From contig JAGLTS010000053.1 of NCBI GenBank assembly GCA_023135165.1, forward strand, positions 1 through 64,000: 64,000 nt of DNA, given 5' to 3'. The notes beneath the pieces were generated by a model. That model made no database searches and was not told the DNA's origin. It worked only from the letters and a program-made list of their open reading frames with translations. Shown piece after piece: positions 1-9,200 of the stretch; the first letter of the stretch is position 1, and each line of letters begins with the position of its first letter. Origin of the DNA: Phycisphaerales bacterium. GTDB taxonomy: Bacteria; Planctomycetota; Phycisphaerae; Phycisphaerales; JAGLTS01. The position numbers and the translations under genes were made by a program.

Positions 1-629
1 AGCTCATCGAGATCCCGATCAGCGCCGCTGCCATCGCGGACGACCCGACGCTCGCGCATGCCGCGACGTTCGATCTGCAGGTCATCATGACCGAAGGCGA
101 CGACTGGACATCCACAAACGGGACGGCCACGATCGACGGGTCGTTCTATCAGCATCCGAGCTTCGACGCGGACACGCCGCAGCCGGGCTGGTGGGCGTCG
201 TTCCCGTCGCTCGAATATGACAGCTTCTTCAGCGGCTACGACTTTGATGCGCCAGCCTTCGCTGAAGGGCCGACGGTGACAAACGACTCGATGAGCGCGG
301 TGTGGTTTGACACGGTGAACGCAGGTACGGGGATGTACACGATCGGCAGGTTCACCGTCACGTCAGGCACGGTCCTGTCAGTCACCGGAACATCCACGGC
401 GAACTACACGCAGGGTGATCTGCACGAGTTCAGCTTCGATGTGGTTGTTGATCTGCCCATAGACTGCCCGGGCGACTTCGATGGCGACGGCTACCGCGGC
501 CAGTCTGATCTGGGCATCCTGCTCGCAGCGTATGAGATCAACGCGGGCGGCGACATGGATGGCGACGGCGACACGGATCAAGCGGATCTGGGTGCCTTCC
601 TCTCGGTGTACGACACGCCTTGCCCGTAG
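1..629 (+). CDS. C-terminal part of a secreted protein with shared module and dockerin-like tail (5' end outside window)
   Basis: The frame is already open at base 3, so the start lies upstream of the window. The visible part has two pieces. Residues up to about base 460 are one copy of a ~150-residue module (DDWTST, FYQHP, PGWWASFPSLE and FDT motifs) that recurs in the next two genes. The last ~50 residues are a duplicated calcium-loop tail (DFDGDGYRGQSDLG and DMDGDGDTDQADLG, then YDTPCP), which resembles type I dockerin F-hands. By analogy with its two neighbours the missing N-terminus is probably a signal peptide plus an enzymatic, perhaps protease, domain, but this cannot be seen. The DNA is very similar to 2584-3223, which suggests recent duplication or gene conversion. 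Function of the whole protein is unknown. Confidence 0.85.
   Translation, partial: LIEIPISAAAIADDPTLAHAATFDLQVIMTEGDDWTSTNGTATIDGSFYQHPSFDADTPQPGWWASFPSLEYDSFFSGYDFDAPAFAEGPTVTNDSMSAVWFDTVNAGTGMYTIGRFTVTSGTVLSVTGTSTANYTQGDLHEFSFDVVVDLPIDCPGDFDGDGYRGQSDLGILLAAYEINAGGDMDGDGDTDQADLGAFLSVYDTPCP
3..460 (+). repeat. Shared ~150-residue protein module, copy 1
   Basis: First of four copies of an in-frame coding repeat, followed by the dockerin-like tail. Diagnostic residues are DDPTL, FDLQV, DDWTST, IDGSFYQHP, PGWWASFPSLE, DSFFS, a Trp-Phe-Asp-Thr stretch and a TQGDLH stretch near the end. I do not recognise the family. Boundaries are approximate. Confidence 0.75.
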
Positions 630-666
630 GCTGTCGATGGATGAGGAGGAGAGTGCCCGATCGGAA

Positions 667-698
667 GAGGACGCTGCTGTCCGGGCGGCAGCGTCCTC
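667..698 (+). terminator. Strong hairpin downstream of the first gene
   Basis: A perfect 11-bp inverted repeat (GAGGACGCTGC at 667-677, its complement at 688-698) with a 10-base loop, 38 bases after the stop codon. No T tract follows, so it may be a Rho-assisted or non-canonical terminator or an mRNA 3' stabiliser. Confidence 0.5.
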
Positions 699-818
699 GG
701 CCTCGGGCGGATGCTGGTGGCGTGCTGATCGACGGAGGAGCAGGCTGCTTAGACCGATATTCGATGATCCGCCGCGTTTTCGTTGCCTGCGGCGCATGCC
801 GGAGCTAGGCTGACGGGT

Positions 819-839
819 GACCGCCGTTCGGCGGTCTTT
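819..839 (+). terminator. Short hairpin with T run
   Basis: A 7-bp stem (GACCGCC / GGCGGTC) with a GTTC tetraloop, followed by TTT. It is a second candidate terminator before the metzincin gene. The T run is short. Confidence 0.4.
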
Positions 840-928
840 GGATCGTCACTCAGTATGACTCAACACGAGCCTGTTGGGGGACGACGGAAGAGAAGAGAGG
901 CAAGAGAACTCGATACTTGGAGACCCGC

Positions 929-3223
929 ATGATACGTCTAGGAAGAATCGGGGCTGTTGTACTGCTGTGCGCCGGATCGGCGTTTGGGCAGTTGGTGCCG
1001 ACCGTGGCGCCGTTCGACACGTTCTCGCAGGTGCAGGAGGTTATGAGGCTTGGGGATTTCACGATCCAGAGCCTCGAGCTGCCTGCCGCGATGGGAGAGG
1101 GTTTTGTGACGACCGTCGTCATTGATGGTCAGGAGCGGATGCTGCTGCTCCACCCCCACTCGATGCGCTCCGCTGACTACCAGCTCCTGGTCGATAGCGG
1201 TTCAGGCGCGGTCCCTGTTGAATCGGCAGCCCCTTCGACTTACCGCGGCCACGTCCTTGGCGTGGGTGGGAGCCGCGCGGCGGCATCGCTGGTCGACGGG
1301 CAGCTCAGCGCTCTGATCGATATGGCGGACGGCCGCCTCTGGTTCGTCCAGCCGCTCACCGACGCCGTTCCGGGTGCTGACCCGGCTGACCACGTCGTGT
1401 ACGACAAGGACGACTCGATCCCCGGTGATTGGACGTGCGGCAACGACATGCTGCTCCCGCCCGTCCACGATCACGATGACGGGGGCGATGGGTACGGCAC
1501 GCGAGGCGGCGGGACGCAGATCGCCGAGATCGCCTTCGACGCCGATTACGAGTACTACCAGTTGAACGGCTCGTCCGTCTCCGCCACCGAGACCGACATT
1601 GAGAACGTGCTGAATGACATCGACCTCATCTATGATCGCGATGTCGACATCACCTATACGCTTACGACGATCATCGTCCGCTCATCCCCATCCGATCCAT
1701 ACACGAGCAGTGATGCGGGCACGCTGCTCAATCAGTTCCGAACCGAGTGGAACAGCAACCAGGGCGGCGTGCAGCGCGACCTGGCGCACCTGATGACCGG
1801 GCGCGAGCTGAACGGGAGCGTGATCGGTGTCGCTTGGGTGGGCGTGGTCTGCAACCTGAACTACGCCTACGGCCTGTCGCAGTCCAGGTTCACCACGAAC
1901 TTCAACTACCGCGTCACGCTGACCTCGCACGAGATGGGGCATAACTGGGATGCCGACCACTGCGACCAGGATGGCTTCAACTGCAAGATCATGTGTTCGG
2001 GACTGGGCGGATGCGGCGGAGTCGGCCTGCCGAACTTCGGAGACCGTTCCGTCAACGACATCAGCAGCTTCCGGGACTCGCGAAGCTGCCTCGATGACGG
2101 CGGCGAGCCGTCCGGCATCGCGCACCAGATCGTCGATGTCACCATCACCGGCGATGCGAAGGCGGACGATCCCACACTTAACCACGCCAAGACATACGAC
2201 CTGCAAGTCGTCATCACCGAAGACGACGACTGGACCTCGACCGATGCGGTCGTGACGATCGACGGCGTAATCTATCAGCACCCGGACTTCGACTCTGACA
2301 CACCGCAACCGGGCTGGTGGGCGTCGTTCCCGTCGCTCGAGTTCGACAGCTTCTTCAGTGCCCGCGACTTCGCCACGCCTGCTTTCGTCGGCGGTGCGAC
2401 CGTGACCACGAACTCGATGGCGGCGCTCTGGTTCGATACCGACAACTCGGGGAACGGCACGTACGCGATCGGCCGATTCACCCTGACGGCAGGCCAGACG
2501 CTCTCAGTCTCAGGCTCATCCACCGCGAACCACACGCAGGGCGACCTGCACCCGTTCGATTTCCAGGTGGAAGTTGGCTTCCCGGGCATCGAGCACCAGC
2601 TTGTTGAAGTCCCGATCAGCTCCGCCGCGAAGACGGACGATCCGACGCTCGACGGCGCCAAGACGTTCGACCTGCAAGTCATCATCACAAACGACGATGA
2701 CTGGACATCCACGGACGGGACGGCCACGATCGACGGTTCGTTCTATCAGCATCCGAGCTTCGACTCGGACACGCCGCAGCCGGGCTGGTGGGCGTCGTTC
2801 CCGTCGCTCGAGTTCGACAGTTTCTTCAGCGGCTACGACTTCGACGCGCCGGCCTTTGCCGAAGGCCCAACCGTGACGAACGACTCGATGAGCGCGGTGT
2901 GGTTCGACACGGTGAATGCAGGCAACGGAACCTACACGATCGGGAGGTTCACCGTGACGGCAGGCACGACGCTGTTAGTCAGCGGTGCATCCACAGCCAA
3001 TCACACGCAGGGCGAGCTGCATTCGTTCGGCTTCGAGATTGAGGTCGATCTCAACGACTGCCCGGGCGACTTCGACGGCGACGGCTACCGCGGCCAGTCG
3101 GATCTGGGCATTCTGCTCGCGGCATACGAGCTTACCGGGGCCGGCGACATAGATGGCGACGGCGACACCGACCAAGCGGACCTCGGCGCCTTCCTGGCTG
3201 TCTACGATACGCCCTGCCCGTAA
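929..3223 (+). CDS. Secreted metzincin zinc protease with two shared modules and dockerin-like tail
   Basis: Probable secreted zinc endopeptidase of the metzincin type (M12B-like). The ATG at 929 is preferred over an in-frame TTG at 917 because GGAG at 919-922 lies six bases upstream and a signal peptide (hydrophobic to about residue 20, ending SAFG-Q) then begins directly. The catalytic motif HEMGHNWDADH gives ligands H334, H338 and H344 with Glu335 as base. A Met-turn candidate (CKIMC) follows at about 352-356. The next two modules, at about residues 396-550 and 552-706, are unrecognised and recur in the flanking genes. The last ~55 residues are the duplicated calcium-loop tail ending YDTPCP. 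Residues 20-190 may be a propeptide. It is 764 residues and is followed by a clear terminator, so it is probably monocistronic. The peptidase call is firm; the substrate is unknown. Confidence 0.9.
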   Translation: MIRLGRIGAVVLLCAGSAFGQLVPTVAPFDTFSQVQEVMRLGDFTIQSLELPAAMGEGFVTTVVIDGQERMLLLHPHSMRSADYQLLVDSGSGAVPVESAAPSTYRGHVLGVGGSRAAASLVDGQLSALIDMADGRLWFVQPLTDAVPGADPADHVVYDKDDSIPGDWTCGNDMLLPPVHDHDDGGDGYGTRGGGTQIAEIAFDADYEYYQLNGSSVSATETDIENVLNDIDLIYDRDVDITYTLTTIIVRSSPSDPYTSSDAGTLLNQFRTEWNSNQGGVQRDLAHLMTGRELNGSVIGVAWVGVVCNLNYAYGLSQSRFTTNFNYRVTLTSHEMGHNWDADHCDQDGFNCKIMCSGLGGCGGVGLPNFGDRSVNDISSFRDSRSCLDDGGEPSGIAHQIVDVTITGDAKADDPTLNHAKTYDLQVVITEDDDWTSTDAVVTIDGVIYQHPDFDSDTPQPGWWASFPSLEFDSFFSARDFATPAFVGGATVTTNSMAALWFDTDNSGNGTYAIGRFTLTAGQTLSVSGSSTANHTQGDLHPFDFQVEVGFPGIEHQLVEVPISSAAKTDDPTLDGAKTFDLQVIITNDDDWTSTDGTATIDGSFYQHPSFDSDTPQPGWWASFPSLEFDSFFSGYDFDAPAFAEGPTVTNDSMSAVWFDTVNAGNGTYTIGRFTVTAGTTLLVSGASTANHTQGELHSFGFEIEVDLNDCPGDFDGDGYRGQSDLGILLAAYELTGAGDIDGDGDTDQADLGAFLAVYDTPCP
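2114..2577 (+). repeat. Shared ~150-residue protein module, copy 2
   Basis: Second copy, first of the tandem pair in the metzincin protein. It is the most diverged copy: it has IYQHP instead of FYQHP and a changed segment after DSFFS. PGWWASFPSLE and DDWTST are kept. Confidence 0.75.
2584..3048 (+). repeat. Shared ~150-residue protein module, copy 3
   Basis: Third copy, directly after copy 2 and before the dockerin-like tail. Its nucleotide sequence is very close to that of copy 1 over long runs, closer than copy 3 is to copy 2 in the same gene. Confidence 0.75.
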
Positions 3224-3266
3224 CGTCGTTGACGGTTCAGATCCCGCGACCACACGGAATCACCAA

Positions 3267-3294
3267 GCCCCGCCTGCCAGAGGCGGGGCTTTTT
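3267..3294 (+). terminator. Rho-independent terminator after the metzincin gene
   Basis: An 8-bp GC-rich stem (GCCCCGCC at 3267-3274 with GGCGGGGC at 3282-3289), a 7-base loop and five T (3290-3294). It lies 43 bases after the stop codon. Confidence 0.85.
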
Positions 3295-3604
3295 CACGCG
3301 CCGATCGTGCTCCGGATCGAGGCGGTCATGTGCGCCGTGCAAGGGATGGCTGCGGAACCGCCCACGCAACGAGTTCATCGCCTGCTATCGGACTGCTGAT
3401 CCCCATGCTGGCATGTGTCGATGGACGACCGGCCGATGTAATCAAAAAGGTCAATATGAAAGATTCGGTCTGATTGGGACCGTCAACGTCCGTAGACTAT
3501 GCAAGTGAGGATTGTGTGTCGGTTGTCGGCCTGATCCACGAGAGAGAGGCGCCTTTTCTGGCGATAACTCCTGGGGCTTCACCTTTGCAGGGAGGATTGC
3601 GAAA
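3295..3604. other. Intergenic region upstream of the papain-family gene
   Basis: About 310 bases without a convincing gene. The in-frame upstream extension of the next ORF (from a TTG at 3512) lacks a ribosome binding site and a signal-peptide-like sequence, so I treat it as untranslated. The promoter of the next gene should lie here, but no good -35/-10 pair stands out. No RNA gene or repeat was recognised. Confidence 0.5.
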
Positions 3605-5194
3605 ATGCTGTGTGTTACTGGAGAGAAATTGCGGGCATGTCTGACGCGAGCGGCACTCGTGCTGTGCGTGTCCAGCGTCTGGGTATCGACGGGGTCCGCC
3701 GTCGGCCAACTCACGAGCGAGGACATTGAGGCGCTGCGCAGGCAGGGCGAGATCGAGGGCTGGACGTTCGAGGTGGGCGAGAACGCCGCCACGGCAAGGC
3801 CCATGCACACGCTCTATGGTCTTGTTATACCCGAGGGGTGGTGGAAGGATGCCCGCTTCGATCCGTGTGAGCCGAAGCGTGGGTTGCCGGAATCGTTCGA
3901 CTGGCGCGCGGAAGGCGGATGCACGCCGATCAAGAACCAGAGCGGCTGCGGGGCGTGCTGGGCCTTCGCCACCGTCGGTCCGCTCGAATGCAACATCCTC
4001 ATCCACGACGGCATCGAAGAGAAGCTTTCCGAGCAATGGCTCGTGAGCTGCAACAGCAACGGCTGGAGCTGTGACGGCGGCTGGTGGGCTCACGACTACC
4101 ATGAGTGGAAGACCGACCCCTGCGGCGACACCGGCACCGTGCTGGATGACGACTTCCACTACGTCGCCTGGGACGCCCCGTGCGACTGCCCGTATCCGCA
4201 TCAGTTGCAGTACCTGATTTACGACTGGGCGTACGTCGGCTCAAGCGCCAGCGTCCCATCCGTCAACTCCATCAAGAATGCGATCCTGCAGTACGGCCCG
4301 GTCGCCGCCGGCGTCCGCGTCAACAGTGCGTTCGAGGCGTACAACGGCGGCATATTCAATAGCTGCGTGACGGGCCCGACGAATCACGGCATCGTCCTCG
4401 TCGGGTGGGACGACACCATGGGTACTGACGGTTGCTGGATCCTCCGCAACTCATGGGGCCATTTCTGGGGTGACTACGGCTACATGTACATCGAGTACGG
4501 CTGCTCGAGCGTCGGCTACGCTGCATCCTACATCGACTACCTCGGCCCGCCGCCGTCAGGTATCGACCATCAGGTCGTCGAAGTGACGATCACACCCGAG
4601 GCCATCGCTGACGATCCCGGACTCGAGAACGCCAGCACGTTCGACCTTCAGGTGATTATCACCGAGGATGACGACTGGACCTCGACGGGTGCGACCGCGA
4701 CGATCAACGGCTCGTTCTATCAGCACCCCAGTTTTGACTCGAACGTACCACAGTCTGGCTGGTGGCCTTCATTCCCGTCGCTCGAGTTCGACAGCTTCTT
4801 CAGCGCGCGCGACTTCGACGCCCCCGCCTTCGCTGAAGGGCCGACCGTCACGAACGACTCGATGAGCGCGGTATGGTTCGACACCGTCAACACGGGGAAC
4901 GGCACGTACACCATCGGCCGATTCACCGTGGCTTCCGGAACGACGCTCACGATCACTGGCACATCAACGGCCAACCACACCGATGGCGATCTGCACGCGT
5001 TCGATTTCGAGATCCAGGTTGGGAATGACTGCCCGGGCGACTTCGACGGCGACGGCTACCGCGGCCAGTCGGATCTGGGCATCCTGCTCGCGGCGTATCT
5101 GATTGACGCGGGTGGCGACATGGATGGCGACGGCGACACCGACCAGGCAGACCTCGGCGCCTTCTTGGCTGTCTACGACACGCCCTGCCCGTAA
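3605..5194 (+). CDS. Secreted papain-family (C1A) cysteine protease with shared module and dockerin-like tail
   Basis: Predicted 529-residue secreted cysteine endopeptidase. The ATG at 3605 has GGAGG at 3591-3595 and starts a signal peptide (hydrophobic stretch about 13-34, ending AVGQL). The papain catalytic set is complete: oxyanion Gln112 and nucleophile Cys118 in NQSGCGACW, His261 in NHGIVLVGW, and Asn282 in RNSWG. The short region between the signal peptide and GLPESFDWR (about residue 93) may be a reduced propeptide. A shared module of unknown role follows (about 319-473), then the duplicated calcium-loop tail with DFDGDGYRGQSDLG and DMDGDGDTDQADLG. It has the same module and tail as the metzincin gene upstream but an unrelated catalytic domain, so the C-terminal unit is a swappable accessory. 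Confidence 0.92.
   Translation: MLCVTGEKLRACLTRAALVLCVSSVWVSTGSAVGQLTSEDIEALRRQGEIEGWTFEVGENAATARPMHTLYGLVIPEGWWKDARFDPCEPKRGLPESFDWRAEGGCTPIKNQSGCGACWAFATVGPLECNILIHDGIEEKLSEQWLVSCNSNGWSCDGGWWAHDYHEWKTDPCGDTGTVLDDDFHYVAWDAPCDCPYPHQLQYLIYDWAYVGSSASVPSVNSIKNAILQYGPVAAGVRVNSAFEAYNGGIFNSCVTGPTNHGIVLVGWDDTMGTDGCWILRNSWGHFWGDYGYMYIEYGCSSVGYAASYIDYLGPPPSGIDHQVVEVTITPEAIADDPGLENASTFDLQVIITEDDDWTSTGATATINGSFYQHPSFDSNVPQSGWWPSFPSLEFDSFFSARDFDAPAFAEGPTVTNDSMSAVWFDTVNTGNGTYTIGRFTVASGTTLTITGTSTANHTDGDLHAFDFEIQVGNDCPGDFDGDGYRGQSDLGILLAAYLIDAGGDMDGDGDTDQADLGAFLAVYDTPCP
4559..5023 (+). repeat. Shared ~150-residue protein module, copy 4
   Basis: Fourth copy, in the papain-family protein. It keeps DDWTST, INGSFYQHP, SFPSLEFDSFFS and VWFDTVN, with PQSGWWPSF in place of PQPGWWASF. 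Confidence 0.75.
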
Positions 5195-5236
5195 CGTATG
5201 CCGATGACCTCGGCCTGACGGACACACCGGATGACA

Positions 5237-5268
5237 ACGCCCCGCCAAACTTCGGCGGGGCGTTTTTT
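5237..5268 (+). terminator. Rho-independent terminator after the papain-family gene
   Basis: A 10-bp stem (ACGCCCCGCC at 5237-5246 with GGCGGGGCGT at 5254-5263), a 7-base loop and a six-T run at 5263-5268. It ends about 75 bases before the convergent gene on the minus strand. Confidence 0.88.
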
Positions 5269-5344
5269 CAATCCGTGTCGCTGCCTGCTCCACAAGACCG
5301 GTGGCACCCCGTGCCCTCGGTCCCGCACCGCTGCCATACCGCCG

Positions 5345-5926
5345 TCATCGTCTGGGCGGGCGGACGAAGATCCAGATGGCTGCGATCGTCGAGCCGATGG
5401 CGTTGAACACGAGATCCAGCGCGTTGTTCGTGTAGTCGCCGACGCCGTTCTCAGGGTCGATCTGTGTCGCGGCGAACTCGATCATCTCGTTGATCGTGCC
5501 AAGTCCCATGCCCATGAGAGCAGCGAGGAAGACGAGGCCGACCGTCGGCTGGGCGGGGCGCCTCAGCGCGCGAGAGAGGCCCTGCCAGCAGGTCATGGTG
5601 GCGGCGGCGAACCCGAAGCAGTGCGTCATCTGGTCGTATCGGAGGACGCTCGGAATGATCTGCCACGCGTAGATGACCTCGCCGTCAAGCCAGGGTGGAC
5701 GGACCGTGCCGCCCGCCATGTGAAGGAACCCCCAGATGCTCAGCGCGAGCAGCACGCCGTTGCTGAGCCGGACCGCGCGATGCACGACGAGGACCAGCGT
5801 GATGAAAATGACCATGCAGATGCTGTAGAAGATGAACTCGGTCCCACCCGCGCGGATGGCGAGGTACCCGAAGACGATCAGGTACAGGAGGGTGAAGGCC
5901 ATGATTCGTTGGAAGGCTCGCGTCAT
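5345..5926 (-). CDS. YjdF/DUF2238-like integral membrane protein
   Basis: A 193-residue protein with about five or six hydrophobic segments. The start at 5926 (MTRAFQRIM) has AAGGAG eight bases upstream; an extension to 6019 is in frame but has no hydrophobic start and no binding site. Conserved-looking polar residues sit in membrane segments (YDQMTHCFGF, GTINEMIEFAATQ, NALDLVFNAIGS), a pattern typical of the DUF2238 (YjdF) family, whose function is not established. It stands alone, convergent with the papain-family gene and divergent from the large surface-protein gene. The family call is from motif memory, not a search. Confidence 0.75.
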   Translation of the reverse strand: MTRAFQRIMAFTLLYLIVFGYLAIRAGGTEFIFYSICMVIFITLVLVVHRAVRLSNGVLLALSIWGFLHMAGGTVRPPWLDGEVIYAWQIIPSVLRYDQMTHCFGFAAATMTCWQGLSRALRRPAQPTVGLVFLAALMGMGLGTINEMIEFAATQIDPENGVGDYTNNALDLVFNAIGSTIAAIWIFVRPPRR

Positions 5927-6239
5927 GTCTGACTCTCCTTTCGCCGATTCCGCGCTGCGCCCGGGCTGTGAACAGACCACAGTGTGACAACGACAGGCGG
6001 AGCGAACAAGCGAATCCACGCGAGCGATGCCATGTGGAAGCCCGGCAGGGTAGCCCGGTAGGGCGTCGGCGAGGCCCCAATGACCCTGGTGGACCTGAAA
6101 AAGTCCGGATAACCCCGCGCACGTGCCGATCCTCTCTGGAGTGGGACGCCGTTGCGGATTGTGCTGTGCGCAGCGGTAAGTCGTGTCTCATCAAGGCGCT
6201 GCGCGGCAGTGCCGCTGAACGACACGGGAGGACAAGCCC
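5927..6239. other. Divergent intergenic region
   Basis: About 310 bases between two divergent starts; it must hold promoters for both. The one visible structure is a tandem 13-base imperfect repeat, AGCCCGGCAGGGT (6039-6051) and AGCCCGGTAGGGC (6052-6064). GGGAGGA at 6226-6232 is the ribosome binding site of the next gene. No RNA gene was recognised. Confidence 0.5.
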
Positions 6240-9200
6240 ATGCACCATGCACACCGAATCAGCCGCTCCTGCATCATCCTGAGTCTGGCGATCACGTCAC
6301 TTGCCGCCCAGCCTGTCACTGGGCAGTGTCAGCGCGCCCAACTCCTGCCGGACGATCTCGCCGGGGCGGACCGCTTCGGCGTGTCAACAGCGATCAGCGG
6401 CGACTGGGTGGTGTGCGGTGCTAGCCACGATGACGACGGTGGGAACGCGTCCGGCTCCGCGTACGTGTTCCAGCGCGAGGGGATCACCTGGGTCCAGTAC
6501 GCCAAGCTCACAGCCGACGACGCTGAGATCAGCGACTGGTTCGGCCACTCCGCATCCATCGACGGCGACTACCTCGTCATCGGCGCATACGGTGACGACG
6601 AACTCGACGCTGATGACTCCGGGTCGGTCTACGTCTTCCATTTGGAAGAAACGGTGTGGGTGCAGCAGCAGAAGCTGCGGGCGAGCGATGCGGAGCAGGC
6701 GGACCAGTTCGGCCTGAGCGTCGCGATCAGCGGCGACACGATCGTGGTCGGCGCACCCCAAGATGATGACGGCGGCGAGGGATCAGGCTCGGTCTACGTC
6801 TTCCGCCGAACCGATGCAACGTGGAGCCAGGAGGCCAAGCTCACACCGGACGATCCGGGCGAGGACGATCAGTTCGGCACGGCAGTGGCGATCGACGGCG
6901 ACGCCGTCATCGTCGGTGTGCCGTTTGATGACGGTCTCGGCGCCGATGCCGGCACGGCGTACCTGTTTCAGCGGACCGACACGACGTGGACGCAAGAGGT
7001 TGAACTCACGGTGGACGATGTGGTTACCGGCTACCAGTTCGGGGGTGCTGTCTATGTGAATGGCGATGTAGCGGTCATCGGTGCGTGGCAGGGACCAAGT
7101 GGCGGGCCGGGCGCCGTGTACATCCTCCGATGGGACGGCTTCGTGTGGAGCGAAGAAGCGGCACTGCAGGCGAGCGACGGCGCGCCCGGGGAGCAGTTCG
7201 GCCGAACCGTGGCGATCGACGGCGATTGCCTTCTCGTCACCGCTCCGCTCCACGACGGCAGCGCGGACATGACCGGCGCTGCCTACATCTTCCGCTACGA
7301 CCCCGGTGAGCCGGAGTACTGGACCCAGGATGTGAAGATCACCGCCATCGACGAGTACGCCGACCTGCGCCTCGGCATGGCGAGCGGTCTGAGCGGCGAC
7401 TATGCCGTCCTCGGCACGATGCTCGGTAACTCCCAGGGACCGCTCTCAGGCGTCGCATACGTCAACGACATCACCATCGTCGGCCCGGACTGCAATGACA
7501 ACGGCATCGTCGACGAGTGTGAGATCGACCTCGGCCTAGCCTTGGACTGCAATCTCAACGGCGTCCCCGACGAATGCGACATCAGCGATGGGACATCCAC
7601 CGACTGCGATGACAACGGCATCCCAGACGACTGTGAGTTCGTCGATTGCAACAACAACCTTCTGCACGATGCGTGCGACATCTTGCTTGGCATCAGCGAA
7701 GACTGCAATGACAACGGCGCCCCGGATGAATGCGATATCGACGGCGGCGCGGCCGACTGCAACGACAACGACATCCCCGACGAGTGCGAGCTTGACGGAA
7801 ACGACTGCGACGGCAATGGCATCCCGGATGAATGCCAACTCGACACCGACGGCGACGGCATCCCGGATGTTTGCGATGAGCCTGTGATCGTCCAGTTCAA
7901 CCTCATCGGCGCCGATGAGGCGTGGACCGACCCGACGCAGAGCGGCATGGCGGAGATCCCCGACATCCAGATCATCGGCCGAGGGCTTGTCTCCGATCGT
8001 GTGGAGTTCAGCAACGACGAGTACACCGTCGTCGTCGATTCGTTCGACGTGTCAGGCCCCGACGGGTTGGAACTGCGATTCCCGCTTCCCGTCTTCCCGC
8101 CCGGAAGCCATCTCGACGGACCGCTTGAGGTCACGATGACGATCTACGCAGCCGGCGGCACGGCGAACCGAACGGTCGAGTACAACCTCGTCCGCAAGAC
8201 GGTCGGCCTCAACGCCGACTACGCCACGATCACCGATGCCGTCGCCGACGCACACGACGGCTGGGCCATCGTCGTTGATCCGATCACGTACGTCGTCGCT
8301 GACACCATTGACATGGAAGGGTTGAGCTGCATCACCATCGGAGCACAGAACGCGCATCCCAACATCCAGATGATCGGAAGCACCACCGACATCATCCGAT
8401 TCTCCGGAAACGATCAGACCGTGCGTCTGCAACGGATCGATCTGACCTCCGGCCACAGCGCGATCGTCATCGAAGGTGCGTCAAGCCCGATCATCCACGA
8501 CTGCTTCATCAAGGATGCGCAGCGAGCGATCGAGGTCAAGGCGGGTTCGTCGCCTTTCATCAGCGCCTGCATCATCGGGCCGACCATCACATCACCTGAG
8601 CTGGATGGCAACGCCGTGTCGATCACCGACGACTCATGGGCGACCATCCGCGACTCGACGATCATTCAGAACCTCGGTGCCGCGCGCGGCACGATCTATA
8701 TCGAGCAAACCACCCAACCCGTGCTGATCGCCAACTGCTCGATCTTCCTCAACGAGGCTCGGAGCGGCGGTGCCGTCTACGTCGGTGATGGAGCCGAGGC
8801 GCTGATCGTCGGCAACCTGATCGACTCGAACACCGCAACCGAGGCGGCAGGCCAGGGGGGCGGCGTATACATCGCGGCGCAGACGCCCGGATCGCAACTC
8901 GTCATCGAAATCGCCTGCAACGAGTTTTCCAATAACGTCGCGCTCGGAAACGCCGAGTGTGCGGTCGGCGTGCCCGGCGGAGGAGGCGCGGTCTTCCTCG
9001 GAGAGAACTCCTCACCTCGGATCGTCGACAACCTCATCACCGGGAATGAGACAGCGGTCGGCGGCGCCATCGTCGTTTGCAAAGGCGCGACGCCGCTCAT
9101 TCAGCGCAACATCATCACATGCAATACCGTTACCCCGTATGACGATGACCCCGACTACTTCGCACCTGGCATCTATGTGTACGATGCTGAGCCTCGCATC

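Noticed and set aside
5341..5347. YjdF-like gene extended to a start at 6019
   Set aside because: The extra 31 residues lack a membrane or signal pattern and a ribosome binding site, while ATG 5926 has AAGGAG at eight bases.
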